Source: Sambucus nigra
Taxonomy: Eukaryota > Streptophyta > Magnoliopsida > Dipsacales > Adoxaceae
Assembly (NCBI GenBank): GCA_949130495.1
Contig: OX422213.1
Span: 541,539,467 to 541,603,466 of the forward strand
Reading direction: 5' to 3'
Length of the DNA: 64,000 nucleotides
The notes below the pieces were generated by a model. The model made no database searches. It was given only the letters and a program-made list of their open reading frames with translations, and was not told the DNA's origin. This document shows, piece after piece, positions 1-12,900 of this stretch (position 1 is its first letter; each line of letters opens with the position of its first letter). Position numbers and translations under genes: made by a program.

Positions 1-96
1 CCGTGACAAGTCCATGAAGAATACCTTTGTTCCCCCAAAACTTGTCTGACTTTTCAAGGTTTTTGGCCGTGATAGGTTGGCAGTTTAGGTGTAGTG
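1..96. mobile_element. CACTA (En/Spm) transposon, right terminus, cut by window start
   Basis: The stretch ends in TTTAGGTGTAGTG at 84-96, the reverse complement of a CACTACACCTAAA terminus. Just inside it are CCGTGACAAG (2-11) and CCGTGATAGG, the same kind of subterminal repeat as in the complete CACTA element at 57407-61176. The rest of the element lies to the left of the window, so TSD and coding content cannot be checked. Confidence 0.65.
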
Positions 97-2956
97 GTTC
101 CCAATTCAAGACCAAAATAGATTTCATGGGTGGAACGTCTCATGAACAAAATCTAAATAAGGAACCACCCCAATAAAGTTTTAGGATTGTTCTTCTGAAT
201 CAATGGTAACGGAATCCATAAGGAAATAACAAAAATTTCAAATAGTATTACATATCTGATCATTTATCATTCAAGTTTGTGTAGAAAATTAACCCATCTC
301 GCATATTCACATTAACTACCGAGGAAGAATAGCCCACATCATAACATCCCTACGTCATAAGGTACCCCTTTTAATATATAATTTATTATGTCAACTGAGA
401 GTAATCAACCAACCCTGATACAACCCAACATAGAGTATTCACCCAACTCATGCATTCCATCATTCACACAAATAGGCTAAACCTTCACCGTCGTACTGTC
501 GAGTCAAAACCCAACCCAGGCACCACCTCTAAACCATATAAAGAGTACTCTTACTCTAATTAAATCCATTGTTAAGAATATACCATAACCATGTATTATT
601 AATCATGCATTCTCTATTACTAACCCATCCCCGATGCATTTTAAAATTTTACTCGTTATGTACACCTATTGACTTACATTTAGCATAATAAGTTATATTC
701 CATATTTTAGTTTCATAAACAATATTCAGGTCCCATGCATACCTATATATGTTTACAAATAAAATATACCTACCTAACCATGGCCATCAAATGACCTAAA
801 TCCAAATGTTAAATCACCCTCGAAACCTAACATATAAGCGTTCAAAATCAGTAATAATTGTCCTCACTTCCGAACTAACTACATATATAAATACTCGAAG
901 GATCCCATCCAAAATCACCCAAAGAAAGAACTTTCATATATATGACTCTGCCTAGACCACTGCCCCACTTTCGCTATAGGGGTCTGGGTTAACCACTATA
1001 GTGCCCCATTATCCCTGACCTTCTTTCTCTTCTTGCAAAACACCCAAAACAGTTTGGTCTTCCAGCATTAAGTGTTCCATAACTCCTTCATTTTAGGTTC
1101 AAATTAACCCACGATTACTCTTATGGATTCCCAATTAAATTCCTCATATTATAGCGTTCAAATACCATAAGACCATTATATTAAAAATTTAACCTTTAAT
1201 TCATCTTATTACAATTCATTATCAAATTTCAATTTTAACCCTAATTAAGAATTTCACGTAGAGAATATATAAATAAAATATAAAAATCATTCATATGCAT
1301 GAGTTCTATTCATATGAACAAAAATAGAAACGGGGGTCAATAAGGGTTTCAATATGAACTCATTAAAACCCAGATTTGACAGACTATTTCAAAAATAGCA
1401 TTTATAACCAGTATTATACCAATATAAAACATAATTATCAGACTGGTAATCAACAATTATATTCCAATCCTAAAGCATGCTTAATTCATATTCAGTGCTG
1501 AATAATAAATAGATTCTATTAATACAATAAGAAATATATTATTCGTTGCCTTTTAAGAAGCTTGATCTTTGATTGAACCCTTTTGTGCATTTTTTCCTTC
1601 TCTAAAAGTTTTCCTTTACTGCTATATTTTTATCTCATGATGTTTAGTGAGGATTAATAACATATTTATAACACTAATCCTGCATGCCCACTTTTAAACC
1701 CCAAAAAGAAGCCCCAAACACTAATACAACACTCCTGAAACATGACATAACGGTATGCCTATACATGGGGACTAATTTATCACATTAAAAGTACTATTTT
1801 AGACCTCTGTATCCAACAAAAGCAACATGTACCATCAAATTAATTACAATCATGTTAATTTAATTTTCAACTCATTCACATATTATTTGAAATTTTAATT
1901 TAACTTTCAATTAATAATACAAAATGATTAATCCCAGTAAATAACCCTTTAATCCACCTAAGTAAATATTAATTAATAATTATATTATCATTTATCTAAT
2001 TTTCCAAAAACACGGAGAAATAGATATCTATTTTATTTATCTAATTACAATCATTTATCTAGAGAGAAATAGAGATCTATTTTAATGGAGAAAATGTTGG
2101 CTTGTTAGTGAAGACAACCACCACCTTATGGTAGTGGGTTTGTTATTAGGTCAAACGACCTATATTTTTAACTTGTTAATTTAGTCTCCCTCGTCCTTTG
2201 TTAGTTTGTGGTTTACACAAACGTGTTGTTCATTATGACTTAGTTATTTTATGTATTTTCATGTTAATTGACTATTAGTGTCTAATGTTCGTTGTTGAGT
2301 CATCTCTCCCATTAAAATTGTTAATAATAAATATTTAGAGTTGTTTGTAATATTTTTTCCCTTCTTCCATGATTCATATTGCACATGCAAGTCAATATTA
2401 TTTTACAACAATTTGATAAATATCATACATAGATTTTGTGAAAAATCAAGGGTATTTTACATCTTTGACAGTTGAAAGAAAAAGTATTTCAATAGTCAAA
2501 GGACTGGCTACACATTTTCATTCAAAATCGAGGACAATGTTATATTACAAAAATGGGTGCAAAAATGTTAACAAAATAAATTGAGGCCAAAGGTTTAATG
2601 ATCAAAGAAAAAAGACTTACAACCCCAACCAATTGTAAAGTCTTAAATTATCCCAAGGTGATGATCGATAATTAGACTGACAATGTATGTTAGTAATCAC
2701 GATGGTGATATGTTTTTATGAAACTCCATCACTACTTGATATAAGAGGATTAGGTAGACCATTTCTTAAGAAATACCCAAATATCACATCACCCATTGAC
2801 AAAGTCAAAAGGCCAGTTATTATTTATCTTAGATAATCCGATTATGATAGGAATGACTCGTTTAACTAGTGTTGCGTGTCTAAAATGTGATTCCTTTTCT
2901 TTATTGATGTCTACGAATTTGATATATTTTAGAGGGTTTTAGTTTAAAAAAAGAAT
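97..2956. other. AT-rich DNA, no gene seen
   Basis: Very AT-rich sequence with no long reading frame on either strand and no recognisable domain or RNA gene. I see no clear terminal repeats. It may be old transposon debris. Confidence 0.5.
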
Positions 2957-4649
2957 TTGATGTAACCTATATTATAAAGGAGTCATAACTGGCGTGACTA
3001 ATTAGAAATAAAATGTCTTTATTTTTTGTGGTTAATAGATTAAAAATATCGATTTGAATCTTATACTAACTTAAAAAGCATGTAAAATACAAATGACCCA
3101 TTTGTACCCTTATTATCCCAAAAGATAAAAGAATGACAAACCTACCATTAAATCACCCTTATTGAGTGTTGTACAATAAAGAACCCATTTTGATTTTTCT
3201 CTCTCAACGAAATTTGCCTCTATATATTATCTCTACACAGGTACCTCAATCGTTCACTTTCATTTGAAAATACACTCTTCTATACTATCTTCTCTCCTTC
3301 CCCGTCTTTCCCTCTCGATCATCTTAATTATGGTTTCAATCTCTATTTATTACTCTCTCAAAATCACTCATTTAACCTCACCCCTTCCATGGATCTATTT
3401 TTGTAATTCTATCCCTTCATCTGTCTTTCTGAATATCAAATTTTCTAGGAACCTCAGATAAATGGAATCTATGATGCCATAAGAGGGGATCAAAGCTTCT
3501 TGATATGCAAGTTATGAATGGTAAATATTCTGATAACTTTTATCTACAAATCTTATTCCTTATTTTATTATTTCTAATAGACACGAGCTTCAAAAGATAA
3601 TATACCTTATGTTAAGGTTTTCAAATTAATATATGAATTACAAATTGTTGATTTTATATAGAATGAGGTAGTCATTTGATCATTTCTTTTACGTTCTCTA
3701 ATTTAAAATAATTTATTTTGATTATGATTTGTGCATTGTGAAATTTTATCATTTAGAACATGTATTCATAACTAATGAATTCTCTTTACCAAAATGCTTA
3801 TGTATTGTTGTGATAAAAATAAAATTGTTTGCCAAGGCATTTGAATACAATAAAGGTAATTTATCTGTGAAATTCAACTAAGGGAATTTTTTAGTGTGTC
3901 AACAATATGATGCAATTGAAATATGAAATTTTAGTCTTAAAATGATCGTAGAAATAATTTTCTAGTAGTGTAACCAATTTTTACAGATATGCCAAAAGCT
4001 TATAATATCATCATAAGAATTCGTCCGCTTATAGATAATAAAATGACCCCAAACGTCTTATGAAATGGGGTTTGTGGAAAAAAAACTTGTAAAGGATAAT
4101 ATGTTAGAGAGAAAATTGGGTGAAGATAGAATTTTAACGAGGTGTAAATTTGAATTGAATTTTTTTGGTAAATACAAATTTTAAAAATTAGACATTGGAC
4201 ACTTTTGATAGATGTTGGAAAGTGGTCATTGGTGGTAGTACACTAATGGTGTTGCGTGGCACTTTGGAACACAAATATTATTTGAATGTTTTCATTTTAC
4301 ATACACACACTATTTTTCCTACTCTAGATTGAGTGTGGGTTAATGTGGTATTTTTTTTTACTTCATAGTTTAGTGGATGTATCGAATTGTGCCTAAATCA
4401 TAGAACAAGTTTAATGATTTGATTTTTTTTCTTTCATGATTTTTTATTTTGGTTTGACATGAATTATTTTCTACATTTGAGCAAATATAAATGTTGATTT
4501 CACATTCCATTATGAGGTACGTTCTACAATCCTGTGTTTCCACATTCATATCTCGCATTGCCTCTTAACTTTGTTGGTTATTGTGAGCGTTTATTCAAAC
4601 TCTTATTATTTTTTTGTTGTAAAATAAGACGACTCGGACTCATTTCTTG
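2957..4649. other. AT-rich DNA, possible Helitron 5' part
   Basis: No gene is supported. Around 2957-3000 the text CTATATTATAAAGG is followed by AGTCAT and GTGACT arms, which resembles 5' ends of eudicot Helitrons, but the expected leading TC is not clear. A TATA-like TATATATT near 3221 lies in a pyrimidine-rich stretch ahead of a 65-codon frame (3264-3461) with no known domain. I treat that as chance or a captured fragment. Confidence 0.3.
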
Positions 4650-4714
4650 ATTTAGGCTATAATTATAATTTTGATACATATATTTAAATAAAAATTATGT
4701 TTACTATGTGTGTC

Positions 4715-5290
4715 CATATGGGATGATTCTTCCATCTCTGGATCATCCCGAGAGGGGGAGAGAAAGAAAAATGAAAAATATCCCCCAGTGCGTGCGAGGA
4801 TTCGAGGATGGGGATCCTTTTTCGCCTCTTGCATGATCTTTGCAGTCTACCATTAATATAAATTGCCCATCGTAAAAAGACGACAAAGAGATTAAATAAA
4901 TGGAATGGACAACTGATTTTACTCAAAATAGGAAAAAGAATGTTGACATCCTTGAAAGAATGGAATCAAAATACAAACTGATGCATACGAAATGAAATGA
5001 ATCGAGGCTCTAGGGACTAAGTTACGAAATGCTAAGGTGTTAGGCACCCATTTCACCCTTTCGGTCTCTCATAGGCTATAATAATTTTCTACTTTTTCTA
5101 CAATATTTTACTCATGTATACAATGTGTGTGATATGAAAATAAATGGGAAAAGGGAATCATCCTACTCACGTCATGGGAAGGAGAGAGAAGTCAACCTAA
5201 GGAGTGTCTATAAGAAAGAGAATAATAGGAAAATATGATCACAGTGGACCCTGAATCATGATACACTATGAGAAAGTGAATGCAAATGCT
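4715..5290 (-). repeat. Putative 3' LTR segment of decayed Ty3 element
   Basis: Aligns by eye, with many differences, to 15290-15832. Shared landmarks are CCAT..GGATG.TTC.TCC at the start, GGACTAAGTTAC, GTGTTAGGC and CCTACTCACG.CATGGGAAGG. About 10.6 kb separates the copies, as expected for two LTRs around an internal region. Similarity fades on both sides, so true LTR edges are unknown. Confidence 0.55.
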
Positions 5291-5307
5291 AAATGGTGAT
5301 TTATTCC

Positions 5308-5935
5308 GCCAATTTTGTGGACCTAGGTCAATATACATACCTAAAGATTTAAGGCGAACGATTTAAAAGGTCGAGGTTGATTCTGCGGACCAAAGTCAAT
5401 TCTGTAGACTTAAAGAGTTTAGTTGACCGATTCAAAAGGTGGAGGTCAATTCTATGGACCTAGAGAGTTGAGGTAATCGGTTTATAGGGTCAAGGTCAAT
5501 TCTGCAGACCTAAGTCAATTATGTGGACCTAAAATTGAGGTTGAATTATTGAGAGGGTCGAGGTCGATTCTATGAATTTAGGAAATTGAGATGACTGATT
5601 TGGAGGGATGAGGTCGAATATGGAAACCTAGAGAGTTGAGGTGACTGATTCACAGGGTCGAGGTTGATTCTACGTACTTAACGAGTTGAGGTGATCGATT
5701 CAGAGGATTAAGGTTGACACGATGAACCTATATTAATGCTACAGACTTAAAGAGTTGAGGTTATCGGCTCAGAGGGTCGAGGTCAATAATACGGACCTAA
5801 AAAGTTGAGGTGATCGATTCAGTGGGTCGAGGTCAATTGTAAAAAAGTAGACAGTTGGGGCAACTGATTCAGAGGGTTGAGGTTAATTCTGTAGGCCGAG
5901 GTTAATCTTGTGGACCAAAAGAGTTTTGATAAGTA
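5308..5935. repeat. Degenerate minisatellite, ~55-85 bp unit
   Basis: About nine imperfect copies of a unit containing GAGTTGAGGTGATCGATTCA, then GAGGGTCGAGGTCAATTCTG and a GGACCTA joint. It follows directly after the LTR-like repeat. Tandem repeats near the 3' end are common in Tat/Ogre elements. Confidence 0.75.
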
Positions 5936-6539
5936 GTAGTTATGAAGGCTAACTTTCTTCAATTATGAGTTCACTAGGGACTATGTTAGTGGCATGGATT
6001 TTGTGAGTGACGATGCATTTTTTTCTAATTCTTATTGAGAATATGATGGTGCTGAGGGCTCTATGATTGTTAACGCACTTTGTTCTAATCTTACTGGGGA
6101 GTATGCTAGTGTCAAAGATTTCGTGAGTGCTGACATGACTTTTCTCGAGGCTTTTATGCATTTGGTCCTATGGGGATTTTCATGCAGGTATGCCCTTATG
6201 ACTGAAGGAGCTTGGAATTGATGATGTTGTTTATTTTCTTTGTATATGAGAAAAGATTCTGAAACGCAAAAATGATGCATTTTTTCGTTTATCTTAATTT
6301 AGTGGCTTCACCTACATGCATTTCAATTTTCCACTTGGGTTTTATTTTGAGGAAAGTAGAAAAATGTATTTTTTGGAAATTTTGAATATGTTTTTGGAAT
6401 ATTAAAATCGAAAAATGCCTTGGAGGGTTTATTGTCTAACGTTTCCCTTTAAAGGGACTTATTTTGAAATGAAAAAGGGTAGAAGAGGAAAATGGGTGTT
6501 TCCCAAAATAAGGAATGATCAGCATAACCCTGGCTTGCT

Positions 6540-7485
6540 TTCGGCCTATTAGTGCATAGGGGGAATATCATTCTTCTAGCGGTATTAATTTCAGTGGGTG
6601 GGAGAGACTATATCGATAACGACTTTGTAGGTGTTATAGCCGTGGGGTTGACTGTCGATCTATTTTTGGTAACTGTTGAGATGATGGAGGACACTCTGAT
6701 GGCCATGATTGTACTGTGGATGTCTCATCATAATAATCCTATTGATGTTATACTGGTCGATACTCTAAATGTCCTGGATTATTTAAGGAAGTATGAGATA
6801 ATTTTTTACAGGGAAGCGTCATGATGTTGTTCATGTAACTATCGAAGAGACTGCACTTGGTTATTCCTCCTTAGTACCCTATGTCAGGTGTTTTGAACTT
6901 CTTTGCACAATCTTCTTTCAGCTTTGGTCCATTTATGGAGAATTAGATGAATTGGATTTTGGATCATGGGTTCATGAACCTTAAGTGGCCAGTGCCATAG
7001 TAAGCAAATTTGTAGCTTGTTTTGTAGTCGGGTGAGTACTTATATGTCCAGTTAGTGGCCTTCGCTAGACTTCTTTTTATTTTTCACAGCAGCTTCTGCC
7101 TCAAGTGGGTTTGGGGAAGATTTTTCCTCCCTATATAACTAACTTATTTCTTATAGAGGATCTGATTACATCACTAAGAATGACTTTGGGTCCTTTGTAG
7201 CAGCATTATCAACCGTGTACACATCTGTCTCAATCCAATGGAGAGCCTGGGCTTATATCTTAGGACTATTTGAAATAGATATGGAAGAAGTTGGTTATGA
7301 TGGTTTGTGCTGAGGAGACTGAGAAAAAATGGATTATGATGTTTGATGCTCTAGAGGAGGGTATTATGAATTCATATAAGCTGATCAAGGAATACCATCG
7401 TACAAAGAGGATACGAAAACATAGTTAGGATTAGGATTCCAGAGGTCATATGGGGCCTGCAACTTATGATGAGGCTGGTTCACCT
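6540..7485 (+). pseudogene. Coding-like remnant, unknown protein
   Basis: I do not recognise this protein. Plus-strand frames here read like decayed coding sequence rather than random AT-rich DNA: a 90-codon frame (6552-6824) of mixed hydrophobic and acidic character, then frame-shifted stretches such as YSSLVPYVRCFELL (near 6860), SDYITKNDFGSF (near 7165) and EETEKKWIMMFDALEEG (near 7310). It lies between the integrase fossil and the 3' LTR-like repeat, antisense to gag-pol. That is where Tat-lineage elements can carry an extra antisense frame, and element G has one at the same relative place. This may therefore be the counterpart, but no homology to G's gene is visible and chance is possible. 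Confidence 0.3.
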
Positions 7486-8039
7486 GGAAGCTGAAAAGGT
7501 ATTGTGGGGAACATGGGGGATGTGTTGGTAATATGTGTAGGTTTATACTTAAGGTGTTTGGTTTATGAAGCTTGTTGGTGTGTGAATATTATTTGTTTTT
7601 ATTACCGTTATATCATGTAACTCCCATATTTCATTTTTTAATAAAAGATGATGATGATTTTGGCGTATTTTGTCATGCCTTCGATGAATTTCTTTGATTT
7701 AAATTATCTATAGAGTTTGCTAAAGCATACATACTCCTTTTGTTCATTTAAATGATGCTAGAGACTAATGTTCTCGGAGGGAGAAAATAATAATATTTTG
7801 TGAAAGAGAAAGGACCGTGCCCAAAGTTTTTTATGGGCTATCTCTCTGAGGTTTGGAAACTTTGAGTTTTTCTTTTGAATAGGTTATTTTTTAGATGATT
7901 GGGTTCTATGTAGTTCTGAGTAGAGAGGGGAAAGAAGAATTTTTTTAGAAGGGAGGTGAGAAGATTCATAGCGTGATGAGACTTAGGACTAGGGGTAAAG
8001 TTTCTTCAGATTGTTCAAATTGACTTATGCCATCCCTTT

Positions 8040-8600
8040 TTCATAGAGGTACATTAACATAATGCAACCACTTGACAAGATCTTATTTATGATGTGGGAA
8101 CTTCTTCAGTTGATCTTGAACTTCCCTCTTGGATCCCAACAGAGTTCTATGGTTTTTTAGGGCAATCCCTCTTTCTTGGACACCACGGTCCTTGAACTTT
8201 TTATTGAATGATTGTGAAATAAAACGATGGTACCCATGTATATTATATAAGGCTTTCAATCTTCTTTTATCTAAGAGCACAAGTTCGTCATAAAAATTTT
8301 GCTGCAAATCTTCTTTGCTGACCTAACTTTTGAGCATGACACGCAGGGAGGGTATTTCAAATTTGATAGGTAAGACAATTTTTTTTATTTCAGATACTGT
8401 GGAGTAAGAGGTATCCCCATTGGGCATTTTTATGGAGGTACGGTATCCCCAAAGGGCATAGGGGATCTGATTGGTCCAGTCTCTATAACTTTTGATCATC
8501 TTGTTGATTACGGTCTTAAGGCTTTTATTGGCAGCTTTGAGAGCCTCATTGATTTGTGGTCGGTAGCGAGATGACTCATGTCTTTAGATTCCATAATCGT
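8040..8600 (-). pseudogene. Ty3/Gypsy integrase remnant (core end and C-terminal domain)
   Basis: Minus-strand translation gives SYRDWTNQIPYALWGYRTS (about 8490-8430), matching the end of the integrase core of plant Ty3 elements, then LPIKFEIPSLRV. After a stop the frame 8307-8083 continues with NFYDELVLLDKRRLKALYN, GYHRFISQSFNKKFK and IALKNHRTLLG, the usual C-terminal region before the chromatin/DNA-binding tail. Integrase joins the cDNA to host DNA. Stops and a frame change make it dead. The order with RNase H to its right (upstream) fits Ty3 rather than Copia. Confidence 0.8.
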
Positions 8601-8851
8601 CGACTATTTATGTGACCTAGATTTTGAAATGGATCTTGTTGTATGATACCAGGTTATGGGGAACTCGGCACTGAAAGATGATGTTTTTCCTCACGAACTT
8701 GGTTATTTTCTTTGCATTCAACATTATATATGACTTAACTTATTTTATGAAGGTAGTCAATGGAGACCATGATGAATTCATGCCCATTTGATGCCCTGGG
8801 AATGACTTACCCGATAATGTCAATGCCCCAAGTTGATAAGGTCCAGGTAGA

Positions 8852-9066
8852 AGTCATGTTGTATAACTCTCGGGGAGCCCTCATCGTGGGATAATTTCAG
8901 CCTCACCTCGAAGAGCTCGCCTCTTAGTTTGAAGATGTCACCTTCCACCGCGATCCTCATTCGAGAAACAGCTTGGACCGCCATCCCCGAGAGTTATACA
9001 ACATGACTTGTATAAATTCTCATCTTTGAATTTCTATTTTTCGAGGATTTATCCCACGATGAGGGC
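8852..9066. repeat. Two interleaved perfect inverted repeats
   Basis: 8852-8876 is the exact reverse complement of 8984-9008 (25 bp). 8877-8894 is the exact reverse complement of 9049-9066 (18 bp). The left arms touch each other; the right arms are 40 bp apart and in the order A-B-A'-B', so both hairpins cannot form as simple nested stems. The site lies in the decayed integrase region. Confidence 0.85.
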
Positions 9067-9187
9067 TTAATCGCCATAAACATCAATGCATTGGCCGATC
9101 TTGAGCCCTATGATACATGTTTTATATTCCATCATGTTGTCAATGCAAGAGAAGTCTAGTTTGGTGGTGATGGTAGTATGAGAATCT

Positions 9188-9634
9188 CTAGGAGCGACCA
9201 GGGTATCCTAATTTTGTATTCTTTTTTGTTTGCAGCTCCATCAAAGAACATCTAACATTTGATCTCTTCATAAGAAGTGTAGAGAATGTCTTCATCCAGG
9301 AATTTGAAAACCTAAACCTCAGCTCCCCCATGGGATTTTCAGTAAGGTGGTAGAAAATGGCCCTTCCCTTTATAACTTTTTGCATGACATACGTGATATT
9401 AAATTCATCCAGTAACAAGGCAGGCTTCTCCAACAAGTATTTCATAGATTCCATTTGGGACACCAATTTGATGGGGAATGTAAGCATGTAGTTACATATC
9501 TTCTGCATGACGTAGACTAAGGTGACACACGTCTTCTCTAATACAGTGTAGTTCATCTCATACCCTACTAGTATTCGACTAGAATAGTTGATGGCCATCT
9601 CTTTGTGAGATTCCTCTATGTATTGGGATAACAT
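9188..9634 (-). pseudogene. Ty3/Gypsy RNase H remnant
   Basis: A 148-codon open stretch shows SSRILVGYEMNYTVLEKTCV, the usual start of the second half of the retrotransposon RNase H, then LVYVMQKICNYMLTFPIKLV and MKYLLEKPALL, and ends near KAIKG..F-type sequence (KVIKGRAIFYHL). This domain degrades the RNA strand during reverse transcription. The N-terminal part and the joint to RT (9640-10260) are broken by frameshifts. Compared with intact Tat elements it is short and carries many substitutions. It is flanked by RT to the right and integrase to the left, in proper minus-strand order. Confidence 0.85.
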
Positions 9635-10266
9635 AACCTCTATTGTGGTTTCTGTAATGGTGAGATATGGGAGGAGGGTAGACCTTATTATAAAGTCGTG
9701 AGCACCAGAACTTGGGTGAGGTATCGCTTGATTCGATCAAAGGATTTTTGACATCACTCATTCCAGATTTTGGTTGAATCCTTTGGAAAACTATTAAACT
9801 AGGTTCGTAAATAGAGGTCAATTGGCTGATGAACCTATTTATCTGCTTAAGTTTACCTAGGAAACAACTAACTTCTTTTCCACTCGCGACGGTGGCATTT
9901 TATGAATTGCTCTCAGTTTAGAAGGGTTTCCGTCAATTTCTTTTTCGTTAACCATGAAGTCAAGAAATTTACCTTCGTAACACTGAAGATGCATTTCTTT
10001 AGATTGAGTCACATCTAGTATTATCGTATATGCTTGAAGAATTTCCTTATATTATGAGTAGGACTTTCCCATGTTTTAGACTTAATGATCACATTGTCGA
10101 CCTAGACTCCAACCTCCTTGTGGATAAGATTGTGCATAATAGCTATAGTGGAACTTTTATAGGTAGCCCTAGATTTTTTTACACCAAAAGATATAACTGT
10201 GAAAGTAAAGGTTCCACATAGGCTGATGAAAGTGGTATTTTCCTGATGGTTACGATGCATGTTGAT

Positions 10267-10690
10267 CTAATTGTTCTTGGAGAAATCGTTGACAAATGAT
10301 TTAAGGCCATGCCTTACAGTGTTATCGATGATCATATCAATATTAGGCAGAGGATAATAATCCTTCGGGGATGATTTGTTTAGATATATATAGTCGACAT
10401 ACATGCGGACTTTTCCTCCCGATTTCAATATAGGAACGATGTTTGCAAGCCATATAGGATAATCAACCACTTTAATGAAACCTACATTTAGCTATTTCAC
10501 TACTTCATATTTTACCTTGAGAGACCATTATGTCTGGAACTTTCTCAAATTCTGCTTAATGAGCTTGATTTCACGAAAGTTATGAATCTCATATTGTGCA
10601 ATTTTTGGGTCAATGCTGGCATGTCATCGTCGAACCACGCAAAGATGCCCACAAATTCCTTCAACAGCTCTTCGAATTACAATCACTCAT
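10267..10690 (-). pseudogene. Ty3/Gypsy reverse transcriptase remnant
   Basis: The frame 10470-10267 reads PIWLANIVPILKSGGKVRMY, DYIYLNKSSPKDYYPLPNID and then H.LKSFVNDFS, matching RT fingers/palm motifs 1-3 (VRMCVDFRDLNKA..PKD..PLP type). The aspartate of the VDF-type motif is kept, but the YVDD box further on is lost in frameshifted sequence. Just upstream on the minus strand (about 10685-10590) is ELLKEFVGIFAWFDDDMPAL, the linker that precedes RT in Tat/Athila elements. The stretch 10700-11960 should hold protease and the gag end, but I could not find a protease active site there. Confidence 0.85.
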
Positions 10691-11959
10691 GATCGTTAAG
10701 GGTCGACCCTATACTAATCGATATTGATAATGATAGTCTTATCATCATTAGTTTGAATGTGGTTATATTGTTTAGTTATTTTTCCTTATTCACATCAGTT
10801 AAGAATTTTTCATTTAATAAATCATCTTCATTAATCGTTTAATTAGAATCAAGGAAATTAATATAAAGAAAAACAAGATACTCAAAATCATGATTCGCTT
10901 CATTAAAATCATTTTTAAGAAAGATAACAGTGAGGACATCATCAAAACATGCCGCAATCACAATTACATCTGGAATAGAAGAAAAAGTGGTAGATACAGG
11001 TATTTCTTGGAGGGGTGAACATCAGGTTTTAGATTAACTTGGGAAGGCTTGATAGGGATGGAATGCAATTTGAGGAGTGGTTTATCAACAATGGTGATCT
11101 TTTCGGATGGCTCTGACGGCTTGTCTTATAAGAGGATCATGAAGAGATCCATTCCCAGTGTATACAGGTCAATCTGCTCATCATCATTATAGCCTTTATA
11201 ATTTTTGGTATTTTCCACAGCTTTGATTGTTAGAGGCGCCACCTAATGCTTATGGTCTTCATCCTGGGAAACTTCGTTTTCAAAGAAGATCTCCATACCC
11301 AGTTTCGTCTTTCTCTATATAGGTTCGTATCATGGTTCAGGAAATCCAAAAAAAGGGAAGTCTTCACCCTTCGGTCCATCGCTAAAGTTATTAAAATCGT
11401 CACCCCATCCGGTGGCAACAATGTTGTCTTGCAGGGAAAATTTAGTTAATTCCACAACCTCCATGGATTTATCAAATAAGTCTTCCTATTCAACAAGGAA
11501 GTGTTAGAAGCAAGGGACTAGATGTACTTGGAGTTTCAAAATCGTGAGCGGTGTGGAGACAATACATACTTCTCGCTTATTGATGAATATATTAGATATA
11601 ACCTTCATTATGTCATCTAAACTGAACTCTTTATGTGTATGAACCATTCATCAAAATGTCGAACCCATATTCAATCTTCCACAAACACGACGCTATTCTT
11701 TTATAGTTATTTTCTCTCAGGGTCATTTTTTAGGGAAATTTCTGACCAAACTTCTAAAGCTGATCAAAGACTGTAGACAATTCTATGCCCTCCCCCTTCT
11801 GAGTGTATATAAACATCTATGCAGACCCTGGTGAGTAGACATAGAGCGTGGTTGGGGGAATTATCAGGATGTAGGAAAAAGAAAGTATATATTTTAAGGG
11901 GTTTGGATGAACTCGTCAATGAATCGGGTGTTTCAATGTGTTTAATTATATTAGAATGG

Positions 11960-12900
11960 TTGAATTTTGGATTCTCTTTTTAATGGATGGAATTTACCCC
12001 TATTCAGTATGGTAGGAGAGCATTCTGAGTGGTATTGGACTTTGGATTAGTTGGTGGGACAACGATCCCCCTGTTTATGAGGCTTTGAATAATATTATTC
12101 AGATGAAAACACTGATCGGTAGTGTGCCCAATGATTTGGTAGAAATCGTAATGAGATCTATGCTTGAAATTTTAAGGAAGGGGGTCTGGAAATAGTCTGA
12201 ATTCCATAGGTTTGATGACATTTCAGGCTAGAAGGTCTTCATAAACTTTTGACAAGGGACGCGAAGTTTCATATATTCCTTTTTGACTGGATTGGGATGA
12301 CTTTTGGGTATCCATAAGGCAGAAGGTTGGGAGATGTTGTTGATGGTTGAGATTGAGGTATTGGATGGCTTAACATATTTTTTCGGAGTGAATTTCCCGA
12401 TTAGCCTCTTATATTCAGATTTAATATTGTGACTTCTGACACCTTCTTCAATTTCTACCGCTACCTCCCTAAGGGCTCTAAAATGGGGATAATACTAGCC
12501 TCCCATTAGGTTTTAATATGGGGAAGTACGTTTTTCAAAATGCTTAGTAGTTCTTCTTCTAATGGATGATTTGTTATAGTAGTTGCTTTCTTCCTTCACA
12601 TTTCGATAAAACTGATAACTGATTCTCCCGACTTTTTCTTGAGTAGTTACAACTCTCTATAGGTAACCACTTGTTCTTCGTTGTAATTATATAATGTCTC
12701 GAATCCTCAGACCACGTCATCTAAAATATAAATTCTGGATTCCTCGAGTTACAGGAATTATCAGAGGACACTTTTTTAGAGTCTATTGGAATTTATGTGA
12801 CATTATCTCTTTTAATGCCTCGTGGAGATTCATGGCATGGTGGTAGTTGAATAACTACATAATTGGAGGTCCGTTGCCTTTGAAATTCTCAATGTCTAGC
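11960..12900 (-). pseudogene. Ty3/Gypsy gag remnant
   Basis: Minus-strand translation shows a capsid-like part around 12900-12480 (pieces such as ESVISFIEM, NHPLEEELL and RALREVAVEIEEGV). At about 12175-12060 there is a degenerate zinc-knuckle region, HYDFYQIIGHTTDQCFHLNN followed by IIQSLINRGIVV, the form seen in Tat-lineage gag (H/C..F...GHTT..C). The first cysteine of the knuckle is replaced by histidine here. Gag forms the particle and packages RNA. Several stops break it. It stands upstream of RT on the same strand. Confidence 0.75.

Noticed and set aside
3264..3461. 65-codon frame behind a TATA-like box considered as a small host gene
   Set aside because: No signal for function beyond a hydrophobic start, no conserved motif, AT-rich context.
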